From: Desulfobacterales bacterium | GTDB taxonomy: Bacteria > Desulfobacterota > Desulfobacteria > Desulfobacterales > RPRI01 | DNA length: 12,742 bases | Assembly: GCA_030689795.1 (NCBI GenBank) | Contig: JAUYEO010000030.1 | Span: 1 to 12,742 of the forward strand | Reading direction: 5' to 3' | Shown here: one piece after another, positions 6,410-12,742 of the stretch | How positions within the stretch are numbered: position 1 is the stretch's first letter | Layout: the number at the start of each line of letters is the position of its first letter | Notes under the pieces: model-generated | What the model saw: the letters and a program-made list of their open reading frames with translations, nothing else | The model's database searches: none | Told to the model about the DNA's origin: nothing | Translations under genes and position numbers: made by a program

Positions 6410-8503
6410 ATGGAAAACACATTTAAAGCCGAGGTCGGAGGAAAAACGCTGAGCATTCAGGCAGGCAAGCTTGCAAAGCAGGCATCCGGTTCGGTAGTAG
6501 TGCAATATGGCGATACAATAGTGCTTGTTACCGTCGTTTCTTCGAATGAAGAACGTCCCGGCGATTTTTTGCCGCTTTCAGTCGAATATCAGGAAAAAAT
6601 ATATGCCGCCGGACGGATACCCGGAAATTATTTCAGGCGCGAAATTGGCAGGCCTTCAGAAAAGGAGACCCTTACTTCACGCCTGATTGACCGGCCGATC
6701 AGGCCGCTCTTTCCCAAAGGTTACTGCTGTGAAATCCAGATAATTGCAACGGTAATTTCAATGGATCATGAAAATGATCCTGATCTGCTTGCGATGATAG
6801 GAGCGTCCGCTGCTCTTGAAATATCGGATATACCTTTTGCCGGGCCGATTGCAAGTGTAAGGGTCATCAGGAAAGATGGTCAATACATAATAAACCCAAC
6901 AATAAAGGACTGCGAAGGCAGCGATATCAATATAATCGTTGCTGGCTCAAAAACCGGTGTTGTCATGGTTGAGGGCGGAAGCAGCATGGTCAGCGAAAAA
7001 GACATGCTTGAAGCCATATTCCGCGGCCACGAAGCCATGCAGCCGATTATAGAGATTCAGAACAAATTAAAGGAAACAAACGGGGTTCCGAAAAGAAGCT
7101 TTACTGAAAAGAAACAGGATCCGGCTTTAACCGAAAAGATAGAAACCGCTGCCGGCTCACGGATAAGGGAATCCCTTCTTATTCCCGCAAAAACAGCCAG
7201 GCACTCCGCGTTGCGCGTTCTTAAAGCCGAACTGCTTGAACAAATCGGGCCGGATTATGCCGAGCGCAAGGATGAATTTTCCGAAATTTATTATGCTCTG
7301 CAGAAAAAAATTTGCCGCAATCTCATCATAAAAGAAGGCATCCGTCTTGACGGCAGGAAATTCGATGAAATAAGGCATATTACATGTGAAGTCGGCATTC
7401 TTCCAAGGCCCCACGGAAGCGCTCTTTTCACCCGTGGCGAGACACAGGTTCTGGGCGTGCTGACCCTTGGTTCCGGCCGGGACGAGCAGAGAGTGGAAAC
7501 ATTAAGCGGGGAAGAATTGCGTCCGTTTATGCTCCATTACAATTTTCCACCTTATTCGGTAGGGGAGACTAAACGCCTCGGCGGGCCAAGTCGAAGGGAT
7601 GTAGGTCATGGCGGACTTTCAACACGGGCTCTGGAAAAAATTCTTCCATCGAAAGAAGAATTTGACTATACAATCCGGCTTGTCTCCGAAGTCCTTGAAT
7701 CGAACGGATCTTCATCCATGGGCACAGTCTGCTCGGGAACCATGGCTCTCATGGACGGAGGAGTCCCGATAAAGGCTCCTGTTTCAGGAATTGCAATGGG
7801 TCTCGTAAAAGAGGGTGACAGCATTGTAATCTTGTCCGATATCCTGGGTGACGAAGACCACGCAGGGGACATGGATTTCAAGGTAACAGGCACCCGCGAT
7901 GGTATAACAGCCCTTCAGATGGACATAAAAATCCACGAGCTTTCAAAAAGCATAATGGAAAAAGCTCTGGAGCAGGCACGCGCCGGCAGGATTTTTATTC
8001 TTGACAAGATGCTTTCGGCTATCAGCCAGCCACGTGAAAAGATCTCCCCTCATGCTCCGGCCATCATTACGATAAAGGTGAATCCGGACAAGATCAGGGA
8101 AATAATAGGCCCGGGGGGGAAAACAATAAGGTCTATCCAGAGCGAAACGAATACGCGTGTTGAAATTGACGATTCCGGTCTTGTAAAAATTGCAGCCATG
8201 TCCAAAGAAGAAGGGGCGGCCGCGCTTAACCTCATCAATAAAATAACCCTGGAACCTGAAATCGGAGCCATTTATGAAGGAACCGTCGTAAAAATCATGG
8301 ATTTCGGCGCCTTTGTCCAGATCCTGCCGGGGACTGACGGGCTGGTCCACATATCGCAGCTTGCATCCAGCAGGGTAACAAAGGTTTCAGATGTTGTAAA
8401 AGAAGGAGATACAATAAGAGTCAAAGTGCTTGAGATATCCAAAGACGGCAAGATACGCCTGAGCCACAAGGCTGTCCTGGAAGAAGAGAATGTTTCAGCC
8501 TGA
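6410..8503 (+). CDS. pnp: Polyribonucleotide nucleotidyltransferase (PNPase)
   Basis: PNPase degrades RNA 3' to 5' by phosphorolysis and can also add tails; it is a ring-shaped trimer. The 697-residue protein has a first RNase PH domain (from MENTFKAEVGGKTLSIQAGK), a helical linker, a second RNase PH domain with ILGDEDHAGDMDF, whose D481 and D487 correspond to the E. coli catalytic aspartates 486 and 492, then a KH domain (KIREIIGPGGKTIR) and an S1 domain (YEGTVVKIMDFGAFVQILPG). All domains are complete. The start at 6410 is chosen because GGAGGAG (6397-6403) lies 6 bases upstream; the earlier in-frame ATG at 6395 overlaps this SD and adds residues not found in the family. The 3' end overlaps the next gene by 14 bases. 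Confidence 0.98.
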   Translation: MENTFKAEVGGKTLSIQAGKLAKQASGSVVVQYGDTIVLVTVVSSNEERPGDFLPLSVEYQEKIYAAGRIPGNYFRREIGRPSEKETLTSRLIDRPIRPLFPKGYCCEIQIIATVISMDHENDPDLLAMIGASAALEISDIPFAGPIASVRVIRKDGQYIINPTIKDCEGSDINIIVAGSKTGVVMVEGGSSMVSEKDMLEAIFRGHEAMQPIIEIQNKLKETNGVPKRSFTEKKQDPALTEKIETAAGSRIRESLLIPAKTARHSALRVLKAELLEQIGPDYAERKDEFSEIYYALQKKICRNLIIKEGIRLDGRKFDEIRHITCEVGILPRPHGSALFTRGETQVLGVLTLGSGRDEQRVETLSGEELRPFMLHYNFPPYSVGETKRLGGPSRRDVGHGGLSTRALEKILPSKEEFDYTIRLVSEVLESNGSSSMGTVCSGTMALMDGGVPIKAPVSGIAMGLVKEGDSIVILSDILGDEDHAGDMDFKVTGTRDGITALQMDIKIHELSKSIMEKALEQARAGRIFILDKMLSAISQPREKISPHAPAIITIKVNPDKIREIIGPGGKTIRSIQSETNTRVEIDDSGLVKIAAMSKEEGAAALNLINKITLEPEIGAIYEGTVVKIMDFGAFVQILPGTDGLVHISQLASSRVTKVSDVVKEGDTIRVKVLEISKDGKIRLSHKAVLEEENVSA

Positions 8504-9755
8504 AAATAAAACTCTCCTTGAAAACGGCATCAGGATTCTTACGAAAAATATGCCTTACTCCTGTTCCGTTTCAATGGGGGTTTGTGTAAATGCCGGAGCC
8601 CGCGATGAATCCCAGGATGAAAGCGGGCTTTTTCATTTTATTGAGCATATGCTCTTTAAGGGGACGGCAAAAAGATCGGCTTTTCAGATTGCCAAAGAAT
8701 TTGATGCGATGGGCGGCAATGCAAATGCCTTTACATCAATGGAAACAACCTGTTATCATGCCAGGGTAATCACTTCCCATACTGAAACCGCAACCGATCT
8801 CCTTACCGATATTTTCCTGAATTCAACATTTGACTTTGAAGAGGTTGAAAAAGAGCGGCCTGTAATTATTCAGGAAATAGGGATGGTCGAAGACAATCCT
8901 GAAGATTATATACATCTTCTTTCAGGTCAATACTGCTTCCGGAACAACCCTCTCGGACATTCCGTTCTCGGAACGCGTGAAAATGTCCTTAACTTTAACA
9001 CAGACAGGATAAAAGAATTTTTCAGATGCCGTTATCAGCCTCAGAGAACCGTCATTTCGATAGCAGGCAACATTGAGCACAATCAAATCCTTGATGCCGT
9101 CGGCCCGGCCTTCGAATCATTGAAAAGAGGTGACGGATTCCCTGAGCGTGTTACGCCTTCAGCTCATCCGGGCGTAAATCTGTTCGAGAAGGATCTCGAA
9201 CAGGTTCATCTCTGCGTTTCGTTAAAAGGATTGTCTCTTATAGACGAAAGACGGTATGCTTTTTCCCTTATGAACACCATCTTGGGGGGAAATATGAGCT
9301 CGAGGCTTTTCCAGGAAATACGCGAAAAGAGAGGGCTTGCATATTCGGTATTTTCTTTTATCTCTTCGTATGCCGATACCGGAATACTCGGCGCTTATGT
9401 TGCCGTTGATACGGGTAATGCCGTCGAAGCGGCGGATGTCATCATAAGAGAGATAAAGAGGCTTAAAGAAAATGCCGTAGATCCGGGCGAACTGAAAGAT
9501 GCCGTCGAATATTCAAAAGGCTGTCTGCTTCTGTCATCGGAAAGCACAGACAGCCAAATGTTCAGGCAGGCTCAAAATGAGATTAATTTCGGACGGAATA
9601 TCCCGCTGCCGGAGGTAATAAATGCGATTGAATCGGTGACACCGGAAGATATTTATAATCTGGCAGGCTCTCTTTTTAGTTCCGATAATCTTTCGCTGAC
9701 TCTCCTTGGACCTTTTTCGGACAAGAAACAGCTTGAGAATATTTTGACGCTTTGA
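8490..9755 (+). CDS. M16 family zinc metallopeptidase (processing-protease-like)
   Basis: This 421-residue protein belongs to the pitrilysin/M16 family, related to mitochondrial processing peptidase beta and to bacterial PqqL/YmxG-type enzymes. The inverted zinc motif HxxEH is H49-F-I-E52-H53, and the third ligand is E129 (IIQEIGM), 76 residues after H53 as in active members. The C-terminal M16 domain contains the conserved block SSRLFQEIREKRGLAYSV. No signal peptide is visible, so a cytoplasmic role is likely; the substrate is unknown. The ATG lies within the end of pnp, behind a purine-rich GGAAGAAGAG, indicating coupling. Position right after pnp is common for this family (YmxG in Bacillus lies close by). 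Confidence 0.92.
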   Translation: MFQPENKTLLENGIRILTKNMPYSCSVSMGVCVNAGARDESQDESGLFHFIEHMLFKGTAKRSAFQIAKEFDAMGGNANAFTSMETTCYHARVITSHTETATDLLTDIFLNSTFDFEEVEKERPVIIQEIGMVEDNPEDYIHLLSGQYCFRNNPLGHSVLGTRENVLNFNTDRIKEFFRCRYQPQRTVISIAGNIEHNQILDAVGPAFESLKRGDGFPERVTPSAHPGVNLFEKDLEQVHLCVSLKGLSLIDERRYAFSLMNTILGGNMSSRLFQEIREKRGLAYSVFSFISSYADTGILGAYVAVDTGNAVEAADVIIREIKRLKENAVDPGELKDAVEYSKGCLLLSSESTDSQMFRQAQNEINFGRNIPLPEVINAIESVTPEDIYNLAGSLFSSDNLSLTLLGPFSDKKQLENILTL

Positions 9756-9757
9756 AC

Positions 9758-10216
9758 ATGGAAAATACCCTTACTATCCGTTTTTTACGCTTAAGACCCG
9801 ACAGGGATGCCGACATTCCCTTACCGCGGTACATGACTCCGCTTTCAGCGGGCATGGATGTCTGCGCAGCAGTTGAAAAAGAGCTTGTTCTGGAACATGG
9901 AGAGATTGCTCTCATTCCGACAGGTTTTGCGGTTGCAATCCCGGCAGGATTCGAGATTGAAGTGCGCCCGAGAAGCGGACTTGCGGTGAAACACGGAATA
10001 GGTATCATCAATTCTCCCGGCACAATAGATGCGGATTACCGCGGCGAGATAATGATAGCGGTAATCAACCACGGGAAAAACAGTTACACTTTCAGGCGCG
10101 GCGACAGGATCGCGCAGATGCTGGTAAAAAAGGTATATCAGGCTGAAATTGAGATCGCGGAACAATTGGAAGAGACGGTACGCGGCAAAGGCGGTTTCGG
10201 CCATACCGGATTATGA
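9758..10216 (+). CDS. dut: Deoxyuridine 5'-triphosphate nucleotidohydrolase (dUTPase)
   Basis: Dut hydrolyses dUTP to dUMP and pyrophosphate, keeping uracil out of DNA and feeding dTMP synthesis. The 152-residue protein shows all five trimeric dUTPase motifs: SAGMDV (30-35), RPRSGLA, GTIDADYRGEI with the catalytic aspartate region, RGDRIAQMLV, and the C-terminal P-loop-like GKGGFGHTG. Motif V has His where Ser is usual (GFGSTG), a mild variation. ATG 9758 is preferred, two bases after the preceding stop; a TTG two codons earlier is less likely. No clear SD is visible, suggesting coupling to the M16 gene. Confidence 0.96.
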   Translation: MENTLTIRFLRLRPDRDADIPLPRYMTPLSAGMDVCAAVEKELVLEHGEIALIPTGFAVAIPAGFEIEVRPRSGLAVKHGIGIINSPGTIDADYRGEIMIAVINHGKNSYTFRRGDRIAQMLVKKVYQAEIEIAEQLEETVRGKGGFGHTGL

Positions 10217-10217
10217 T

Positions 10218-11036
10218 ATGAAAAAAAAGATTTCCTCTCCTGAAGCAGGCAAGTCGTCCGATATCACCCTGTGCATGCTGTCCAGCGGAAGCAAAGGCAA
10301 TTCCATTTATATTTCGGACGGCGCTACCTCTGTTCTCATAGATGCCGGATTATCCGGTATTGAAATTGAACGGAGGATGAAATCAAAGGGGCTTTCACCT
10401 GAAGATCTCGACGCGATTGTCGTATCCCATGAACATGCCGACCATATTCATGGAGTCGGAGTTCTTTCCCGGCGTTTTGCCGTACCTGTTTATATAAGCC
10501 GCAAAACATATAAAGCCGCGTCACCGTTTCTCGGCAAAATCGAAGAAGTCATAACCTTCGAATGCGGCTTTGGCTTCAAGATAGACAACGTTTCTTTTCA
10601 CCCTTTTTCAGTATCTCATGACGCTGAAGATACATCCGGTTTTACTGTTTCGAAAAACAGCACGAAAATCGGAATCGCAACAGATCTTGGAATTGCAACC
10701 ACAATGGTAAAAGAGCATCTTAAGAAATGTTCCATACTGGTTCTGGAAGCCAATCATGATCCTGACATGCTTGCAAACGGCCCGTATCCGTGGCCTTTAA
10801 AGCAGCGAATCAGAAGCAGGACAGGCCATTTGTCAAACGAGGAATCAAGAGCTCTGTTGCAGGAAATTCAGCACGACAACCTTGCACATGTCATACTCTC
10901 CCATATAAGCGAGACAAACAATACTCCCGAAACAGCAATGAGGGTTGTCGGTCAGGCCATGACATGCCGCGGCGCCAAGCTTGATGCTGCGAGTCAGTAT
11001 GAAGCCGGGGATCTTATCCGTATACAGGAGAGATGA
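10218..11036 (+). CDS. MBL-fold metallo-hydrolase, WalJ/YycJ type
   Basis: A 272-residue metallo-beta-lactamase-fold hydrolase of the YycJ/WalJ group. The family start LSSGSKGNSIYI is followed by DAGLSG (ligand-loop region), the metal motif H71-E-H73-A-D75-H76, a later histidine in SVSHDAED, LEANHD, the GHLSNEES block and VILSHISETNNTPE. Members are thought to be nucleases or DNA-repair-linked hydrolases; the exact substrate is not deducible. ATG 10218 lies one base after the dut stop and gives the normal family N-terminus. A longer frame to 10149 would lie inside dut and add 23 unlikely residues. It is the last gene of the plus-strand cluster, with only 8 bp before the convergent ferritin-like gene. 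Confidence 0.9.
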   Translation: MKKKISSPEAGKSSDITLCMLSSGSKGNSIYISDGATSVLIDAGLSGIEIERRMKSKGLSPEDLDAIVVSHEHADHIHGVGVLSRRFAVPVYISRKTYKAASPFLGKIEEVITFECGFGFKIDNVSFHPFSVSHDAEDTSGFTVSKNSTKIGIATDLGIATTMVKEHLKKCSILVLEANHDPDMLANGPYPWPLKQRIRSRTGHLSNEESRALLQEIQHDNLAHVILSHISETNNTPETAMRVVGQAMTCRGAKLDAASQYEAGDLIRIQER

Positions 11037-11044
11037 CAGGCTCT

Positions 11045-11911
11045 CTATCTGCTTTTAAGACCTTGAATCCATTCCTTTATTTCTGCTTCTTCGTACTCTT
11101 CCTGGTTGACTGTAAGCTCAATATTAAGAGCGAGTCCGGCATGTTTTTTTATTTCATCTCCGATCTGAAGCGCAATGTGATCCACTCGTGTTTTCTCCAA
11201 ATCCGCAGCGGCATTTTTCAAAGCTTCGGCAAGAGATACGCTCAGATCCATTTTATCCGTTTTGAACGCGGGGTTCATTCCGTTTGCGGCGACTTCTTCT
11301 GCAACATGCGCAAGCTGTTTCATTTTTGTCATTGAAAAATCCATTATTTGCCATCCCAGCTTCGCGTCTTTCTGAAAAACCCAGGCATTCCTTATGCCCT
11401 GAAGCATCTGGGTGTATTTGTTTTTTATGATTTCCTGCAAGCGGCTTATAAATTCAGGAGGGAGCTTCTTCCCGGCCCCCGGTTTCCCGGATGCTTCATC
11501 AGGTGTCAGCTTATTTAAAATTTTATTGAACTTTCCGGCGTGCACATCGGATTCCCATGCCTCCCTTTCAAGAACCCGCCTGATATGCGGATCTTGTACC
11601 CTTCCGGCTTCTTCCTTATAATGGGGTATAAGCTTTTTTTCGTAATCAACATAGGATTTGAACATTGTTGAGCGGTTTGCAGGATCAAAAGGATAGGGAG
11701 CCGGTTTCATATCCGGTTCTCCGCCAAGCTGCCCGATAATCATTCCAAGCCAGTGCATATGCCACATCTCTTCCCTTGCGCGCGAAAGGAGGCTTGCGCC
11801 TATTGGAGTATCCTCTCCTTCCTGGTAGCCATGAACAATGTATCTGAGGACAGCCGCATGTTCGTCCGCAAGGTCTCTGTTTAACATCCGAATCAATTCT
11901 TTATTATCCAT
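11045..11911 (-). CDS. Two-part ferritin-like protein with degenerate second half
   Basis: A 288-residue, mostly helical protein. The N-terminal half looks like a ferritin/bacterioferritin-type four-helix bundle: E17 in LADEHAAVLRY, the E48-x-x-H51 motif in REEMWHMHW, E91 in the third helix and an E120/H124 cluster (EREAWESDVH) in the fourth. A di-iron site is therefore plausible, with an oxidase, peroxidase or iron-handling role. The C-terminal half contains MKQLAHVAEEVAANGMNP, which aligns with the EEMWHMHWLGMIIGQLGGEP segment of the first half but has Lys and Gln at the E48 and H51 positions. The linker (about 135-150) is Gly/Pro/Lys-rich. The start has a good SD on this strand (AGGAG, 11921-11926 region). 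I cannot name the subfamily. Confidence 0.85.
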   Translation of the reverse strand: MDNKELIRMLNRDLADEHAAVLRYIVHGYQEGEDTPIGASLLSRAREEMWHMHWLGMIIGQLGGEPDMKPAPYPFDPANRSTMFKSYVDYEKKLIPHYKEEAGRVQDPHIRRVLEREAWESDVHAGKFNKILNKLTPDEASGKPGAGKKLPPEFISRLQEIIKNKYTQMLQGIRNAWVFQKDAKLGWQIMDFSMTKMKQLAHVAEEVAANGMNPAFKTDKMDLSVSLAEALKNAAADLEKTRVDHIALQIGDEIKKHAGLALNIELTVNQEEYEEAEIKEWIQGLKSR

Positions 11912-11960
11912 CTTGAAATTTCTCCTTTGTTTTTATGTAAAACTTAAAATCGCCCTGTTG

Positions 11961-11966
11961 ATTATA
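11961..11966 (-). promoter_or_regulatory. -10 box of the ferritin-like gene
   Basis: On the minus strand this reads TATAAT, a perfect -10 hexamer, about 50 bases upstream of the start codon. No good -35 box lies at 16-18 bp; a TTGCCG sits 22 bp away. A weak -35 would fit activator dependence or an overlapping regulator site. Confidence 0.45.
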
Positions 11967-11975
11967 TCGTAAAAA

Positions 11976-11989
11976 GTCCAAATTCGGAC
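11976..11989. promoter_or_regulatory. Palindrome overlapping the -35 region (candidate operator)
   Basis: GTCCAAATTCGGAC is a 14-bp near-perfect palindrome with one mismatched pair. It begins 9 bp upstream of the TATAAT box of the minus-strand gene, covering the spacer and -35 region. Its position suggests a repressor or activator site, but the motif is not one I can assign to Fur, PerR or another known regulator. Confidence 0.3.
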
Positions 11990-12238
11990 GGCAACTAAGC
12001 AATCCGTCGATTTTTTTCTTGTTTATCTCCACAGCCTGTTTATTTGAAAAGAATAACATGATCCTGACAGCAATTATACACCTGAAATAAAATCAATATC
12101 AAGCTTTCTGCCGTATCCGGACTATTATCTCTGAAAAATTGCCGAAATGGTTTTGATAAATATGCATGATCACCCTGTAATATACTCAATCGAGGAAGTA
12201 TGACCAGTAGGGCGGATGAGGAACACCTTTTACATTTA
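11990..12238. other. AT-rich intergenic stretch without recognisable gene
   Basis: Together with the flanking promoter region this belongs to a stretch of over 600 bp without an identifiable gene. It has several short poly-T and poly-A runs and, near its right end, TTGATA (12153-12158) and TAATATACT (12178-12186), which could be parts of a promoter with a long 19-bp spacer reading toward the RNA-like region at 12239. The SD-like GAGGA with ATG 12200 opens a 91-codon frame that runs through the RNA-like region; I do not regard it as a convincing gene. Confidence 0.35.
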
Positions 12239-12478
12239 GTGCGATCGTTGGGGACGTCCCGGATATTCCTCACGAACCAGATATTCGTGGAGCCGAAGGA
12301 CAGGTTAAGGGCAAGGGCGTCATCACGAGAGGGTATCTGGAGACAAAGCGCAGCGGAAGGCTTCCCGAAGGTAAGTTTAAATAATGAGAACGTTCTTTCA
12401 ATTACAGGGGGCGAGGAAACTACAGAAGTAAAGGGCGTCCCGGACTCGTTCATGGCCGATGTGGTAACAGTTTAGTCC
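12239..12478 (+). ncRNA. Structured RNA-like region, candidate 5' fragment of a group II intron
   Basis: The stretch begins with GTGCG (12239-12243), the consensus 5' end of group II introns. It continues as purine-rich sequence with short palindromes: GGGACGTCCC (12251-12260), CACGAA/TTCGTG (12271-12276 with 12284-12289, 7-base loop) and AGAACGTTCT (12387-12396). Two 9-mers occur twice (AAGGGCGTC at 12313 and 12431; CGTCCCGGA at 12255 and 12436). The style, including 'GGGTATCTGGAGACAAAGC' and the GAGGAAACTACAGAAGTAAAG stretch before 12433, resembles domain I of bacterial group II introns from memory. No reverse transcriptase and no domain V follow; an intrinsic terminator comes 33 bp later. 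It would thus be a truncated intron or another structured RNA. Two overlapping reading frames cross it (12200-12475 and 12220-12381), neither recognisable. Confidence 0.35.
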
Positions 12479-12510
12479 TTTTGCAATTATTTTTGCTAAA
12501 AAATAAAATA

Positions 12511-12533
12511 AAGCTGGAGTACCGGCTTTTTTT
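12511..12533 (+). terminator. Rho-independent terminator
   Basis: AAGCTGG (12511-12517) pairs with CCGGCTT (12522-12528) around AGTA, with one G-U pair, and leads directly into a run of seven T (12527-12533). The upstream side is A-rich, so it could also work on the other strand. It implies a transcript from the 12180-12480 region. Confidence 0.75.
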
Positions 12534-12545
12534 ATGGTTTTATAA

Positions 12546-12563
12546 GTGAGTAGAAATACTCAC
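12546..12563 (+). promoter_or_regulatory. Perfect GAAA-tetraloop hairpin in leader of the terminal ORF
   Basis: GTGAGTA (12546-12552) and TACTCAC (12557-12563) form a perfect 7-bp stem closed by GAAA, a stable GNRA tetraloop. It lies 5 bases upstream of the AAGGAG SD of the frame at 12581. No T run follows, so it is not a terminator. It is probably a leader RNA element or a stabilising 5' hairpin. Confidence 0.45.
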
Positions 12564-12580
12564 AACAATAAGGAGCCCCT

Positions 12581-12742
12581 ATGCAAAGATTGCAACTTCT
12601 CAAAAAACGACAGGGCCAATATAGGGGACGTCTTAAACTATTAAACTTGATTAACGCCCGGAAGTATCGGGGCCCTTTATATTTAAAGTTTTATATATCG
12701 ATCAGGCAATATCCTCCAACATCCGACATTTGCTCAATTTTA
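12581..12742 (+). CDS. Unrecognised basic reading frame, partial at window end
   Basis: ATG 12581 follows AAGGAG (12569-12574) with a 6-base spacing, and the frame stays open for all 54 codons to the end of the window. The visible part is strongly basic at the N-terminus (MQRLQLLKKRQGQYRGRLK, then NARKYRG) and becomes aromatic and hydrophobic (PLYLKFYISIRQY). I do not recognise a family; basic N-termini of this kind occur in nucleic-acid-binding and mobile-element proteins, but that is only a guess. The start codon could pair with downstream sequence (CCCCTAT 12576-12582 with ATAGGGG 12621-12627). The upstream terminator implies a separate transcript. Confidence 0.4.
   Translation, partial: MQRLQLLKKRQGQYRGRLKLLNLINARKYRGPLYLKFYISIRQYPPTSDICSIL

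Noticed and set aside
10149..10217. Longer start for the MBL hydrolase inside dut
   Set aside because: It would add 23 residues overlapping the dut C-terminus; the family N-terminus fits the ATG at 10218.
11030..11060. Bidirectional terminator between the convergent genes
   Set aside because: Only a 5-bp GAGAG/CTCTC stem without a T run is visible; too weak to call.
12220..12381. Protein-like frame reading AIVGDVPDIPHEPDIRG... through the RNA-like region
   Set aside because: It has no start codon or SD, follows a stop at 12217-12219, and matches no family I know. Palindromes and repeats fit RNA better.
12040..12453. 137-residue minus-strand frame opposite the RNA-like region
   Set aside because: No SD and no recognisable motif; it spans unrelated AT-rich and purine-rich segments and lies opposite the strand that carries the terminator.
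12590..12700. REP/RAYT-type repeat suggested by GGGGACGTC at 12624 and at 12250
   Set aside because: Only nine bases are shared, the surrounding sequences do not align, and the 12624 copy lies in an open reading frame.

Overview
The window is the core of a bacterial translation and RNA-metabolism operon on the plus strand, followed by one gene on the opposite strand and a gene-poor tail. The gene order (nusA end, infB, ylxP/DUF503, rbfA, nrnA, truB, rpsO, pnp, M16 peptidase, dut, WalJ-type metallo-hydrolase), the long charged-linker IF2, the moderate GC content and the style of the intergenic repeats suggest a Desulfobacterota (deltaproteobacterial) genome. That placement is an inference, since no rRNA gene is present.

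Layout. 1-54 is the C-terminal end of what is probably NusA. 138-2894 is infB. 2895-3240 is a 346-bp gap filled by two inverted-repeat elements: one built of CGCAGAT units spaced 10 bp apart, and a MITE-like element with perfect 18-bp terminal inverted repeats, a TATC duplication on both sides and two internal ATTCCC-N8-GGGAAT (dRS3-like) hairpins. 3241-5778 holds ylxP, rbfA, nrnA and truB, tightly packed and partly overlapping. 5779-8503 holds rpsO, with a likely promoter of its own, then a pnp leader containing a possible 26-codon leader ORF and a hairpin, then pnp. 8490-11036 holds an M16 zinc protease, dut and the metallo-hydrolase, overlapping or nearly abutting. 11045-11911 (minus strand) is a two-part ferritin-like protein converging on the operon.

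How the genes work together. IF2, RbfA, uS15 and TruB serve initiation, 30S maturation and tRNA modification. PNPase and NrnA degrade RNA, with NrnA finishing the short oligonucleotides that PNPase leaves. The downstream genes (M16 protease, dUTPase, MBL hydrolase) are housekeeping functions probably read through from pnp. The ferritin-like gene has its own SD and a TATAAT box with an overlapping palindrome.

The least explained part is 11912-12742. It holds a purine-rich, palindrome-rich stretch that begins GTGCG and resembles the 5' part of a group II intron RNA without its reverse transcriptase. A clear intrinsic terminator follows, then a perfect GAAA-capped hairpin. Last comes an unassigned basic reading frame with a good SD that runs off the end of the window, its start codon lying in a possible stem. 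I found no CRISPR array, tRNA or rRNA gene.
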